Notes: a model not told the origin generated them from the letters alone. Counted from the stretch's first letter, positions 34,791 to 47,902 are shown. The stretch is 64,000 bases of DNA from Dioscorea cayenensis subsp. rotundata (GCF_009730915.1 NC_052486.1:22225589-22289588), one strand, 5' to 3'. Program-made: numbers and translations.

Positions 34791-36013
34791 TGGAGGAGAT
34801 CTCTCGATCGATGATGGAGGTTTGCAGGGAAGCGAAGTGGGGGAAGACTTGCTTTGAGGCTTTCGCGTGATTCCGAGATTTCTCTCTCGTTCCAGTTGTT
34901 CTCTTTGTTTTATTTCGTCTTTCAAGGGTAGCGATGTAAATTCATATATAAATATATATTGTAAAAAAAATATATATATATTGTAATTCATAATGCGCTA
35001 CCAGTCTAGGACAAATTTCTCATCCTCCAAAAATAAAATAAAAATATATTTTTTTTTAAATTATATTTTTCCCTTTAAAAATAAGCTTATTCTTAATATT
35101 ACTATTATTTTATTTTCTATTTCTGGAGAAAATAGATTATTTTTTTTATAAATGATATAAGTGAAGCCTGATTAAAAGATTGTCAATGGATAAGTATGTA
35201 TGATGGTATATTTAAAAATTTATTAATCGAGCCAACCATCATAAAACTAATGAAAGTCTTTCTCGTGCACGCTCAAAAGATTTATAAAAATCAAATTGAA
35301 CTAATAAAACCTCTGTCATACAATTGTGAAGGGAAAAAAATGCAACACTTCTCATGGGAGATCCACCAAAATCATTTAAACAAAACATATACAAAAAAAA
35401 AAACAATTATAAACAATGCTTGTATAATAATATTGTTGTATTTTATTTACAGGGATTTAACTCCGCTACTTGTAATGACTTAAATTTTCCGTTTATATAC
35501 AAAAATATATATTTTTTTTTCTTTTTTTTGAATTTGACCTAATGTCACCTGGGGTTTAATGTAATATTAGTTAAATTTTGTAGTATCTCTTGGTTGGAAT
35601 ATGTATAATTAAGGAATCCACAAATATGCATAAATAAATAAATAAATGGAATAAAAATTTTCACTCAATTGTCACAGTAGTTGGGAAAAAAAAACATGGG
35701 TAAATTTTAAAACTAAAGGAACTAAAAATAAAAGATCCATAAAAGAAACGGTTTGTAAGCAAATTTAGATCCGACCCGTTTAGAAACCAGACCACCAAGC
35801 CTTATCGGATCCATCTCCGTCCGCTTCCCAAACCCGAATCATGAATTAGACGTGCCCGAAAAGCCTCTCACCGGCTAGTCCACCACCGCCTTCACTTCAC
35901 TACGAAAAACCCAAAATACCCCTCGCCATTGCTCGAATTCTCATCTCTCTGCCATCGCGAAACCCTAAGCAGCACTCCATTGCCACTCTCTCGCTCACCT
36001 ACAAAGCTCGGGG
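34791..36013. other. Divergent intergenic region
   Basis: Lies between the zinc-finger gene (minus) and the Snf7-like gene (plus). It is mostly AT-rich. The last ~80 bp before 36014 are GC-richer and carry AAACCCTAAG, a telo-box-like element common in leaders of housekeeping plant genes. No ORF is convincing. Confidence 0.5.
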
Positions 36014-37069
36014 ATGTTCGCCAAGCTCTTTCGACGTTGCAGGAAAGAACCGAGCTCTGGATCCTCTTCCCTTAAGCTTAAGCAGGTATACATTGCGAAA
36101 TCAATCTAATGTTTCTCTTTGATTCCATGATTCTTGATATCCCTGATGCTTCGGACCATATGGAAATCGTTGATGATTTTCCTTGTGGTTTTTAGGGTTT
36201 GGTACCACTAGATTGTGATTGTAAGAGGAGCAGTAGACAATGTCAGTCTTTGCCCTTTTTGATTGAATGTCATTTTGGTGTTTCAGACACTAGCGATGCT
36301 CAAGGAGAAGGAGATTGTTCTTCAAAAGAAGATCTCTATTGAGGCTGAGAGAGCTAGAGAATTCACAAAAGCAAAGAACAAACAAGGTTTGCTGATTGTT
36401 AGAAATTTCAATGAAATGTATAGTGCATTGATCTTTATGTATATGAAATCAATATTGAACCAGTGGTTTTAGTACTTTCCATTGTGTTGTTTGGTGTTCC
36501 CTATTCAAAAATTTGAGCCAATGCATTGTAAATCAAATGATAAGATATTGCTTGAAACAGTAATTCGGGTTTTTTCTTTTCTTTTAAATTCTATGTTTGT
36601 GCAGAATTAAGCATACTTATTTGCATTCTGCAGCTGCATTAGAAAGTTTGAAGAGGAAAAGGTACTATGAAGTTCAAATGGAGCAACTTGAGAGTTTTCA
36701 ATCCCGGATTCTTGATCAGGTGACATTAAAATTACAATGCTATGCCAAATTATATAGTTGTTTCAAAATTTGAACTTTTGTTACTTCAAACTTCACAAAT
36801 TAATTTTGCTAAAACACTGGCAGGAGCAAAAGCTACCAAAGAAATCGCCGGTTCATTGCCGAGAAGTGCAGCAGATGTCCCAGAAAGTGAAGATCAATTT
36901 ACGGAAGAGCAATCTTGGTGGGTTTAACCTCTTGAATAGATTTTATTTTCTCGACATCATAAGTTATGCAGCATCTCTTCATCATCTGTGTGCTTTCATA
37001 AAGCTTTTCTTTTTTGTGCAAAATTCTGTTTATCCTTGGATCAGAAAATACTTTGTGTTTCTCTATTGA
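36014..37069 (+). CDS. ESCRT-III Snf7/VPS32-like gene, truncated after three exons
   Basis: Exons 36014-36085, 36287-36386 and 36634-36719 join in phase to a Snf7 N-terminal half. Recognisable parts are MFAKLFRRCRK, TLAMLKEKEIVLQKKISIEA, AKNKQAALESLKRKR and QLESFQSRILDQ. This is the basic, membrane-binding helical hairpin of CHMP4/VPS32. The next expected block (LEGAKATTE-like) is visible as TLAGAKATKEI at 36814-36846. The only nearby acceptor (AG at 36822-36823) puts that block out of frame and yields EQKLPKKSPVHCREV instead. The acidic C-terminal half and MIM motif that recruit VPS4 were not found through 38.6 kb. The end at 37069 assumes no further splicing; splicing at 36938 to 37081 would stop at 37136. 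Intact VPS32 polymerises on endosomes for vesicle scission. This copy may be a pseudogene. Confidence 0.6.
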
Positions 37070-37136
37070 TTTTTTAACAGAAGATGAAAAACCTGAAAAG
37101 ATGAAAAATCATGTCCATGTGGTGCTCTATCTTTAG

Positions 37137-38704
37137 GCATACAGTGGATTTATATGTTGATAGTGTTTGGAAGAAGCAAAAGTACCAGTATTTTTCATAG
37201 AAGTTAATATTTGAAGGTGTTTAGCAGACTATGATTCACCTTCAAGGACTTTTGAAAAACTTCCTTCTTGAACTGTCAAACTATTGTACATTTGATGGGA
37301 GGATGCAGAAGCATCATTATTAAACACAAGGTTCTACTTTCTAGTTTGTGTTAGCTTGGAATATGTCACCGGAGGTTGAATGTTGAATTTTCTATCATGA
37401 GAGTGCTGAACAAGGATATGGCAATTGGCAGCATGTACATACGCTTCCCATTAATCATCACTGTTGACCGAGAAAAAAAGAATCATTTTCTCTAAAAACC
37501 AATAGCTTTATGTTCTTTCGTGCACGGTCGAGTTTCTTGTGCAGTCACTCTCTCAGTAAGTTGAAACCTCTACGTTGCAATTCTCTTTGAATAAGTCCAT
37601 TCTTATATTATTCCAGCTACCTTAATTAGTTTGCTTGCATTTTCATGAATTTTCTATTCCTATTATTAGTAGAGAAGAAAAAAAGGGTTGGAAATATTTT
37701 CTAACAATATTTGATATTGCTTGTAACCTCTGTAACTCTGGTTAATGTTTACACGACACAGTGCTATCAATTTCTCACATTTTCAGTCTAAACTTTTTGA
37801 ACTCTATAGCCATTTTGGCGGGTAGCATTTTATTATCCTGATTTCTTCCTTGTCACCCATTCCCTGCAACTGCCTGTGGTCTTCGCATGGCTTTCAGAAT
37901 CGAAACATTGGAAGGACAAACTATTGAACAGTTGCAAAGTTTGACCTATATAAGTTGTTATTAATCGGGTATTTTCTGCTGCATGTTTTGACCAGTTTGC
38001 AAATTCTGTTTCTGCAATGATCACCGGCTGACTATCTATACTAGTGTTCGAACTGTCTAGTGATGTCTAGAATGGATGAGACATAGCTTGATCAAGTTGC
38101 AGTCAAAAGAGTTAGTTTGGTCTTTACTTGAATTTCACCTTCATATTTTATGACACATGGTGGATTCCCCCGCTGCTGCTTGCTAAACTTCAAAATTGAG
38201 GCTTAAATTATCAACCTCCCAGTCCGAAGGGAGTGGTCAACACTAGTTCATCAACCATAAAGAACATGTATGATATAAAAGTCTCTGGTGGTTGAAATTC
38301 TTGATAATTTAGGTTTTTTTTCTTCTATCGTTTCATTCAATGTTCCTGAACTGTCTAGAGAAAACTGAACATCCTGACTTTGATAATGCTAAATGTTGGA
38401 GCTTTGACTCATTGCATTTGAAGAACATGCAAAAGGAAAATGAGGTGATAATTTTTACTGTTGGATTTTCCTTATTGCTGCAGCTTAATGTTAAAAGTTA
38501 AAACCACTGGCTGCTACACCTGTGCATCAAGACGGGAAGTATCGGATTAGATGCATACTCATTAGCCAGTTCATCGTATGTCCAAGTATGTATTTCTTTC
38601 TCTCCCTTTTGTATATTGAACCTGCACTCTGTTGTTTTACTTCAATCTAGCAAGCCATTTCTGTTGCCATTGTAATGTTTACATGTTCCATGGTTGATTT
38701 TCTG

Positions 38705-38739
<35 letters not shown>

Positions 38740-40372
38740 CCAATTGATTAGTTTGCAACCGTTCAGAGCTTCTGGGGACAAAATGAGCCTTTTACTTTGA
38801 CCTAAAATATATTTCTCTGAATATATGCAACAAATTAAATGATTGGATGTTTGTGAGACTTTGAATTGTTTGTTTGCAGTCAAAGTTCTCTTGTTTGAAT
38901 GCAAATGGGATTCAAAGCTTTGTATTTTGATCTTTGATGTGATTTTTTGCCAATCATCTAAAGCAAACTAGTGTAAGTTGAAAAGCTCTATAATCATAAA
39001 ACCATGATTTTAAGGTCAATCATAGAGAGTTTCTTGTATGCAAAGTCTGCTTACCAAGTCAATGTTACTGAAATTAATTCAGTTAGCTTAGATCAGCAAT
39101 ATAGTAAGGTTAGTGTTTGTTGATGTGTATTTATTTCTAAGGTGGAAGTCCACAACGTTCGTTGAATAATAAATGTTCATTTTTTATAGTCTCACCCAAA
39201 ACAAAAACAAAAAATAAAAAAGCTTTGACTTTTGTCCTTAAAATATATATATATATATATAATATTTTTTTGGTTTTTAAACCACATAAATAAATTCATT
39301 TTGATTAGAATAGGATAAATTTATTCACCCTGGTGCTCTTGTAAAACATCAACTAACGTTAAAAAAATTTCATGTAATATATTAGATAGAGAAACTAGCA
39401 CACTGTTGATGTTGTGAGAAGAAATTACTAAAGTAAATGTTATCGTGTGGTTCAAGATTAAAATGACTGTTTTTATTCAAAAATTAAAGTAAATATTTAT
39501 TTATACTGTATGAATAATGGTTTATTATTGTTATTATTATTGCTATAAGAGGCAAAACAATGGCTCCTTTGTTATCACAGGAAAAGGAAAGAACTTTATA
39601 TATATATATCTACAAAAGTTGTAATAATTTCTGGAATCTCTTTTTCTGTAATTATTGATATTTGCATGCATACCATACAAGTAAAAAAATAAAAATAAAA
39701 TAAAAAAATCTTGATTTTACATCAATAAAACGAGTGATAACATGTTTTTAAAAGTGTGAGTGTCGACTGTTGTGACATTATTCGAGAGTTAATTTTTTAA
39801 TAAAAATTTAAACCCTTATTATTTTATACGTCACTCGAGAGATTTATTTTTAGTGTGAATAACCATTTGAATTAAATAATTTTGTCAATTTTACATCAAT
39901 ATACAAACGTTTACAAACTTTTATAATATATAATATATACATATGTGTAAATAAATAAATAAATAAAATACATATAAATATGGTGCCTTTTACTAATAAA
40001 ATGTTCACCTGACTTAGATCAATAAATTCAAAATATATAAACAATTTCGTGCTGAGCCACAAAATCTCTAGAATTAGTTGCAAAAGATTATCTTGCAATT
40101 AAAATTTCATATAATATGTATAACTTAACGGCAAAAGTGCAAGCCACGTCTCATTTATATAAAAATTCAACAAATATTATTTAAAATAAAAAAAACCCAA
40201 ATAATTACACAAAATACCAAACAAATACCATTCCATCATAATCAAATACGTATATGTACACACATGCTCTCTCTCATTTCTCCCCAAGCCAAAGATTTTT
40301 TTCTCATTTAATTTTCTTATTTTTGGGTACTTCTTTTCACTTACCCCCCTCTATATTTTAATAATTTCACAT
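37137..40372. other. Intergenic region without recognised genes
   Basis: AT-rich sequence with a (TA)n tract near 38709-38735 and another near 39242-39262. Small frames (for example 37833-38024 and 38647-38904 on the minus strand) lack codon bias, motifs or conserved structure. Part of the left side may be transcribed 3' sequence of the Snf7-like gene. Confidence 0.4.
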
Positions 40373-41119
40373 TCACTGTACCATCAGCTGAGCAAACCCC
40401 ATCTGGGGGTGCGGCGACAACGGCGACAACGGCGGCAGGCTGAAGATCCCCTTCGCTTCCTCACCGCCCTCCCAAACACTACTCCAGATCGACGGCGTCA
40501 ACGGCGCCATCGCCGGAATCGGAACTGGAACCGGGACCATCTCATCATACTCCAGTAATCTCTCTTTCTTCACAACCTTAACCTCTACTACCTCCTCATC
40601 CTCCTCCTCCTCTCTTCTCCTCTTCCCACCTCCCACGATCGCCGGCTGGCCGGAGCTCGCAATCTCGTTAGGGAAGTTGAGGATCGCCTTGCAACCACGC
40701 ATCTGGAAAGCAGCGCGGTCGTAAGCTCTCGCCGCCTCAACGGCGGTGTCGTAAGTCCCAAGCCAGACACGAGACCCTCTCCGATTCGGATCTCGAATCT
40801 CCGCAGCGTACTTCCCCCACGGCCGCTGCCTCACACCACGATACCTCCGCTCCGCTGCCGCTGTTGGCGCCGTTGCCGTCGCCGTCGCCGTCGCCGTCAC
40901 CCACTCCACCGCCGGCGGCTCGTGGTGCGGGATGGAAAGCACGAAGGGTCGCCGTTCTGGTTCTGGTTCTGGTTCGGGTTCGGATCCGAAGTGGATCATA
41001 GAGCTTAACGGGTCGTGAATCCGATAAGAACTACACCCGTAATCGTCAGAGACGGCGATGTCGCCGAGGAGATGCTCGCGGATGAGGTCGAGAGCCGAGG
41101 AATCGGCGGATGACGTCAT
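40373..41119 (-). CDS. AP2/ERF transcription factor, ERF subfamily (group IX-like)
   Basis: Intronless, 248 aa from [20 protein letters not shown]. The AP2 domain is at about residues 92-150 ([19 protein letters not shown]...[20 protein letters not shown]). It has the ERF-type Ala and Asp positions, so GCC-box (AGCCGCC) binding is expected. The N-terminal LIREHLLGD block and the C-terminal APLTPSIW...[16 protein letters not shown] motif, with SP sites open to MAP-kinase phosphorylation, resemble group IX factors (ERF1/ERF2/ERF5-like) that act in ethylene, jasmonate and defence responses. A basic/acidic stretch ([14 protein letters not shown]) follows the AP2 domain and may serve in nuclear import. 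An in-frame extension to 41257 is rejected because a TATA box lies inside it. Hexanucleotide repeats encode EPEPEPEPE and [11 protein letters not shown]. Confidence 0.93.
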   Translation of the reverse strand: MTSSADSSALDLIREHLLGDIAVSDDYGCSSYRIHDPLSSMIHFGSEPEPEPEPERRPFVLSIPHHEPPAVEWVTATATATATAPTAAAERRYRGVRQRPWGKYAAEIRDPNRRGSRVWLGTYDTAVEAARAYDRAAFQMRGCKAILNFPNEIASSGQPAIVGGGKRRREEEEDEEVVEVKVVKKERLLEYDEMVPVPVPIPAMAPLTPSIWSSVWEGGEEAKGIFSLPPLSPLSPHPQMGFAQLMVQ

Positions 41120-41210
41120 GGTAAGGCGAGGATTGAGTGAGTTGTAATCGGCGAGGAAGAGTGGGATATGGTCACCGGTTGGATGAGAGGGGGAGTGGAG
41201 GAGATTAGGT

Positions 41211-41220
41211 GTATTTATAG
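41211..41220 (-). promoter_or_regulatory. TATA box of the ERF gene
   Basis: On the minus strand CTATAAATAC lies about 91 bp upstream of the chosen ATG at 41119. This predicts a transcription start near 41180-41190 and a 5' UTR of about 60-70 nt. It supports the internal Met as start. Confidence 0.7.
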
Positions 41221-41424
41221 GGAGAGTGGCAAGTGGGGTATGGGATGTGGTCACCACGAAAGAGAGGTAAACGAAAGGAGACTTCGGGGAAGCGAGGAAA
41301 AGGTAACCTATTTCGTATTAGCACGCCTTGTTTTTGTCTTCGTCGATCCGGACGATTCTTGACCGTTGGATTGGTTTTTAGAACGAAGGAGAGTGGAGTG
41401 TGTGTTATAATCGGTAAAATTGAG

Positions 41425-41425
<1 letters not shown>

Positions 41426-41456
<31 letters not shown>
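41426..41456. repeat. (ATT)n microsatellite
   Basis: An uninterrupted run of about ten TTA units upstream of the ERF gene. The rest of 41221-41938 is AT-rich with no gene. Confidence 0.9.
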
Positions 41457-41459
<3 letters not shown>

Positions 41460-41938
41460 ATATACACAAAAGTGCAAGAGAATTAGGGTAAAGGTTCAAA
41501 TCTTTCTCTGAAATACTATTTTTATGTTGTTCATGCACATTGTCGAGTTGTTTATATGTCAGGATATGAGATTACCTGTGGGAGAAAATAATAGTTTCAT
41601 CTTTCCAGTTTTTTTCCAGGTTATAGAATAGGGAAAAGTTTTTAGGAGATTAATAAATCATTGTAATTGGTGCATTTTTGTCTATATATGTCTTTTTAAC
41701 AATCTCTTAAATTAGGGGCATTTGTCGTCTATTTGTAATGTGTATATATATATATATTATTAAAAAAATTTGAGAAAATAAAAAAAATAAGAGATTATTT
41801 TTTTAATTAAATTCATCAATGTTCCACCGCTAGTTAATAGCGTAGCAGTTAAGACACTTAATTCCTGCTGTTAAATGGTTAAGAAGTAATAATCAAAAAT
41901 ATATGTTTGAAGTGATTTGTATATATATATATATATAT

Positions 41939-42217
41939 GGCTAAACATCATCTGCGAACGTTCGTAGAGCGTCCGCAGATGATGTCTGACTCTTTAATAT
42001 AATTGGACGGCAGTGATTGATTCGATTCTTGCTCTGAGATTGATTGGATGGTTGGATTAAAAATCACGTGCATCCCAACTTTTCTTTCGTCGCTATAAAT
42101 AATGCATGATATTCTTTCGTTCATCGAATGGTGTGCAGCCGTTGGATTGAAATCCAACGGCCCATATCAACATTCACAGATTACGAATCTGTGAACGTTG
42201 GCAGAGGATGCATCCTC
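41939..42217. mobile_element. Micron-like foldback MITE flanked by (TA)n on both sides
   Basis: Terminal inverted arms CATCATCTGCGAACGTT (41946-41962) and AACGTTGGCAGAGGATG (42194-42210) pair with two mismatches. Internal hairpins include CATCATCTGCG...CGCAGATGATG and CCGTTGGATT/AATCCAACGG. (TA)n tracts abut both ends, the arrangement described for rice Micron elements that insert in TA microsatellites. There is no coding capacity. A target duplication cannot be separated from the TA tract. Confidence 0.65.
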
Positions 42218-45200
42218 TATATATATATATATTACATGTATATAAGAAAATAAAAATGAATTTAATATTTAATATGGATTTATAGAAACGGTTGAGGTTG
42301 GAAAGGATGTTAGGTGATTGAATTTATTTGATGGAGTGTAACCTTCACCTTTTTTGTTAGTGGACATGCATAATTGAAGGATGTTATTATCTGCATACCA
42401 ATAATAGTAAATAATTTATTTATTTATTTTTTGAATTTTTTTACCAGATAAAGTTTACTAAATTTAATCATAATAATTTGTTGATGCTGAGAGAGTGAGA
42501 GCATATGATGTTTTGTTTTGAGAAGATGAGATATTAAAATTTATAATAATATAAGAGCTTAAGTTAAAATCATATATATAATTTATTATTGTATTGAGGT
42601 GGAAAAGGCATATAAGAACATATTTTTGGGATTATTACTTCTATTTGAAATAAAAGTGACTTGGGTCATGTGAGAAGAAGAGAAGTCCGGGTCAAGCCCT
42701 CAAAGTGACAAATTCAAAGAGTCCGAAGCTTCTTCTTTTAACCTCTCACTGTTCACTGTGCTAATTCCACTCATTAAATATGTATTCAAATATATATAGG
42801 ATACATCTTTTATGTAGGTTAATAGATTTTTAATGGTTGTGCACTGTTCAATAAACAGTATCATATATTGATGAATAATAGTACAACAAAAAAATTGAAA
42901 GACACAACATTTGATCTGAACTATTCAATCAATTTCAGCACAATAACTCAATAAATATGAACCGTTAAATTCTATTTTCTACAACAACAACCAACAACTA
43001 ATCAACCCAAATTAAACTCAAATTAACACTCAACTACGAACATCCGCAATTGATGTTTTCTCTCTCTCTCTCTCTCTCGCGCGCGCGCACACACACACAT
43101 ATATATATATATATCAAACTTGGTAACTATTGGATAGTCAAATGATATAATATAAGAGTGCAAAAGTTTGAATATTTCCTCTGCTAATATTGTTCCTATA
43201 GTGTTTATGCATCTGTACACTTAGATCATTATTGTTAATTAATACTGTTCACAAATCCGGGTGTGGGTCTCTTATGGGAAAATTAGTAATTTCACCCATC
43301 TAAAGTTAAAAGATAAGGGGATTTTTCTAAAGAACTCAATAAACCACCATAATTAATGTATCTCCATATATTTATGTCTCTTTTGGCAATCCATTAAATA
43401 GGGAGTGTCTGTCACCTATTCGTCAATACATATATATATATATATATATATATATCAACTCATTATATTCTCATGACTCTTTTATTGAACAACATAAAAA
43501 AATAAAATAAAATAAAACTATGTGACCGATTCTAAATAATTAGAACTTGTAATTTGTTGTCGTATATATTGAACAATGTGGTTTGACAAATTTGAACTTT
43601 CCATTTCCGAGTGAAACGAGTTATTAAATACTAATTCTTCAGTTGTTCAAGTAGTGTGTATGTTTATAAATATAATATTGTATATACCATTACCATTAAA
43701 TGATCCGTTCACAAAATCATTTTGACTTTTTCTCTTATTTGAATCATGCTTTGTCCAGTAACGGATGGTGCTTGTTTGACTTTTTCTCACTCCATATATG
43801 AACCATGACTTGAGTTTGTTTTCTTAATGATCAAACTAATTAATTGAGGTCATAATATTATTAAGAATAATAATGTTATAAATATTATATATGTATACCA
43901 TTATATTGCATTGAGTATTAATCTAAGTATGTTCTTAGATTACTATTTTTTAAAAACGTTTAATCACAGCCGTTGAATCATCATCTAACGGCTGTTTATT
44001 TATATATGTACCAAACACTTTTTACTATTTTATTATATATTTTTTACTGTTCATGATGTAGAACACATTTTGATAATGTTCATGATAATTATAACTGTCG
44101 GATGATAATCTGACAGCTACTATGGACGTCTCTATATTACTCATCATTATATATTATCTCATGTAAATAATTATAAGATTAAAATAAATTATTTTATGCG
44201 TGAGTGTTACGAAGAATATATATATCAATAGATATATTTTGTGTCATGAAGGAAGTCATGACCAATAAACAAATTGAAATTGGTTGTCACACAACTGACA
44301 TTGTTGAGTAATTATTAATCCAAATAAATAACGCTAATTTACATGTACTAATGACTTTAATAAACAAGATTAGAATAAGTCGTCATGCTTTCTTATGTTG
44401 GTAATTACACAGCATGATTGTTTTAATTATTTCAAATTGTTAATTGTTTGATGACTAATCTCAATAAATATAATCCTTAATTGGATTCCATCTGTGAATA
44501 CTATTGTGAGCATTTAGACAAGCATTTTCTAACCACCACCAAAAACAAGCATCTTTTTTATGTCATAACCTAACCAATTCTCTAAGTTCCAATTAGATTT
44601 TTTTTTTATTTTAATTTAATATTTACTTTATTAATGTGGAAGAAGCTTGGATTCTTTATTTTGGTTTCTATCTATTTAACCATTTGCTTTTTGGTTTAAA
44701 ACGTTAAAAAAGAAAAAAGAAAGAAAAAAAACTCAAATATGCTTCTAGAAATGTGATACACCACTAGAGATTTGAAGATAAATTAGACAATCTCAATTCT
44801 AGAGATGAATAAAAAAGGAAATTTTCAAATGTATGAGATAAGACCAAATAAAGTTGAACTTATTATTATTATAATAATAAACAAATAAATGCTGTGACTA
44901 ACCTTGATTGGATATTTGGTTGAATTTTGTTGTTTTAACACGTGAGTAATAGAAATGTTTGAAATGGCAATGAAACCATTTCAAAATTAGATGGGATATC
45001 AATTCTTCATATTTAATACCTTGTTACTATTTCACTTTGAAGAAGAATATTTCAATTTAAATTAAATGATATGACATTATACACACACACACACACATAC
45101 ATGAGTGCAAACTATATTTTTGTATATTTAAATAAATCATTTTTTAAAACTCAATGATTGACCTTCAATTTGCAATTAGTCCATTAAAAGCTACACTTCC

Positions 45201-46733
45201 AAATAATATTTATACATTGTCAAATATATACATACATGCTTGGTACAAATTGAAAATATACAGTCAAACTAATAAATAAAAAAATTCTTCATTAAATACA
45301 ATAAAAAAATAAATATCATTGCTAACAAAAAAGAAAAGAAAAAAAAAACTAACGATTGATTTATATACTGGCATCATTTTTTCTATATAAATTAAGTGTT
45401 CGTATTTTATTGAGAAGATGAATTTGAATGTTAGTGTATGTAAAATAAAAAAAAAAACAATGCTATTGAATTTGTGGTTGTGTTCTACATATGTGTCAGC
45501 ACATGTCTTGTTCATATTCCATCTTAGAAATAATAATAAAAAGTATTTTAAGATAAACATGAAGATTTGATCAGGCAAAAGATAGACATCTTTAATTTGT
45601 AGCAATGAGTGGGGACAAAGAAAATGGTGCAAGTTTGTTGAGCCCCATGCTCGGGGTGTGCCCATTCATAATACAGTTTGAGAGTGATGGGTGATGATAA
45701 ATTGAGAGGCATTAAATTGGACACCAAGTTGCACACAAAGTTAAATGACTTAATAGCCAAGCATTTAATCTTTCTTTTATAATTATATGGACTTCTTTTG
45801 TTGTTATTGTTATTGTTGTTGGTTCATGCACCTTTCCCTTTTCACTTTCAAACAAGATGAGAGTGCCATGTTGGCTTTACCCAATGCTGTGTGCTTGGTT
45901 TTTAGGGTCTGGTTTTGTCTTTGGATTGAGAAACCAAAAATAAATAAATAAATATTGTTATTATTATTATAATTATTATATTTTAAGTATTGAAAAAATG
46001 ACAACTTTCTTATAAGTCTCATTGAATTATTTATTTGCTTATTTTTAGGTCCTTGTTCTTACTCCAAGAATATATATATATATATATATATAATGAGGAT
46101 GGTTGGATTGAACCGATACATCTTACCAATTTTTTAATTAATATATTTCTAATTGTTTTTTTTTTTTGGTATATTTATTTATGTTGAATTAATTATGAAA
46201 TAATAGAATAAATAGAAGGAATAGAGGAAGGTGGTGAGATAGCACACTTTTAAAAAAGAGCCCAGTTCCCAACTATTTCCTGACTGTCTTTTAAGGCATT
46301 GTCTCAAAATCTAAGAGGCCAAGTGGGTGTTCTTTGTTTGGATTTATATATTATTATTATTATTATTTCTTTGTCCCACCCACTAGTAGTCTAGGACCAC
46401 CACAACTTGCTCTTTCAAGGGCCATGCCAACTTGCCCCTAGTTATTTCAGCAACTTAACAGAAATAATAATAAATAGAAAAGTTCTTTCACACTGCAGTG
46501 AGATTTTTATAATTTTAGATATACAATACCAACTGTAACATTATGATTAAATAATTTTTAATAATTAATTTTTTTTTGAAAAATTTTCACAAATATTTAT
46601 TGCATAAATAAATCATTACATTTAAATTTTTTTAATTATTAATATTATATTTAATATAAATAAAAACTTAAATATAATAAAAGATAGTTATATTTGTTTA
46701 TTAAGAAACCCTATAGTGCATATTATACATTTA
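42218..46733. other. Gene-free AT-rich intergenic stretch
   Basis: No credible gene was found. Contents include a weakly conserved repeat near 43329-43440 that resembles 41641-41750, (TA)n tracts near 43430-43456 and 46068-46092, and short hairpins with CAGCCGTTGAAT/ATCTAACGGCTG near 43967-43995. Small frames such as 45264-45665 are low-complexity F/I/K-rich translations without motifs. Confidence 0.5.
43059..43114. repeat. Compound microsatellite (TC)n(GC)n(AC)n(AT)n
   Basis: Four dinucleotide runs follow one another without interruption. The GC and AC portion is alternating purine-pyrimidine. It is a likely polymorphic marker site, and no function is implied. Confidence 0.92.
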
Positions 46734-47459
46734 GGTTGTGTTTGATTGTCTTTTTTTTTCCCTAAAAAATTTTCTACTGGTCATTTTTCAGCTAAATAGG
46801 TTGTTTGTTTGCCAAAATTTTCTGTGAAAAATTTTTCCACAAACTCTATCACGTGACCCTATTTTTCTTCAAATCAATGAAAAATTTTTTTCCCACCTCC
46901 ACCTTGGGAAAAAAGTTTTCAGGGAAAATGCAAGGGGCTATATGAAAAGATAACGTGCGATTGAAATATTTAAAATGACTTTTCTTTTAAAAATTTAAAA
47001 GAAAAGTTTTTCCTTTTCTTTTATTTTTTTAAAAAAATATATTATATAATTTGATAATATTTTAAATAAATTTATCCATATCAGTGAACAGATCCTATGA
47101 CGTTTTGATGGTAAAATTCAATTCCACGTAGCGTTGTTTATAATTTTAAAATAACTTTTTATAATTTTAATAATTTTTTAAAAAAAATTCCATGGAAAAT
47201 GTGACTTTTTCTAGGAAAAATTGATGCAATCAAACAACAAATGAGGTTTTTTCCATGAAAAATGTTTCATTTTCTGTGAAAATAAGAGCAATCAAACAAC
47301 AAAATTTGAATTTTTCATAGAAAATTTTTGATTTTCTAGCTAAAAAATAATGTTAATCAAACGACTATTTTTTCATTTTCCATGTAAAATCTTTTCATAA
47401 AAAACTTTTTCATGGAAAAATTTTCCACCCATTTTCCATGTTGCCAATCAAACACAGTC
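46734..47459. mobile_element. PIF/Harbinger-like TIR element
   Basis: Left end GGTTGTGTTTGATTG and right end, inverted, GACTGTGTTTGATTG match at 13 of 15 positions. Both are flanked by TTA (46731-46733 and 47460-47462), the 3-bp target duplication of the PIF/Harbinger superfamily. The internal AATCAAAC motif recurs at about 60-bp intervals toward the right end (47228, 47289, 47353, 47446) among TTTTCCATGGAAAA-like blocks. No transposase frame is present, so the element is non-autonomous. Confidence 0.72.
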
Positions 47460-47902
47460 TTACTTCAATTTACTGGAGTCCAAGACCAAGAGTTCAAATT
47501 TCTCTCAAAAAAATGAGTAAGAGTTCATAATTTATACATATTTATTAAAAATTAAAATAAAATTAGTTTTGTACATTTTTAACAATGTGAACAAACCATC
47601 TCACACACATTTTTTATTACTATGCTTCAATCATGCATTGGGAAAAGTCGAACTCACCTCACGTATTAAAGTTTAATGCCTTATCGCCCGACTACTATGA
47701 CGGATGACAATTGGCTAAACTCAAACACCAAAGATGTTTTAATATTAAACATGCTACAATATCTAGTATATTTCAATATTATACATAAAATCTTCTAACA
47801 TGACAAAATAAATAAAATATTTATTATCAAGTAATAATCAATAAGAAGAATAAAGAAATTATTATTCATTCAAATAATCAGCAAACAACCCAAGATTAAA
47901 TT

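Noticed and set aside
41120-41257. N-terminal extension of the ERF reading frame
   Set aside because: A TATA box lies within it at 41211-41220, and the extension has no family similarity.
45264-45665. 133-codon minus-strand frame
   Set aside because: Phe/Leu/Ile-rich translation of AT-rich DNA, no motif, no nearby promoter or exon context.
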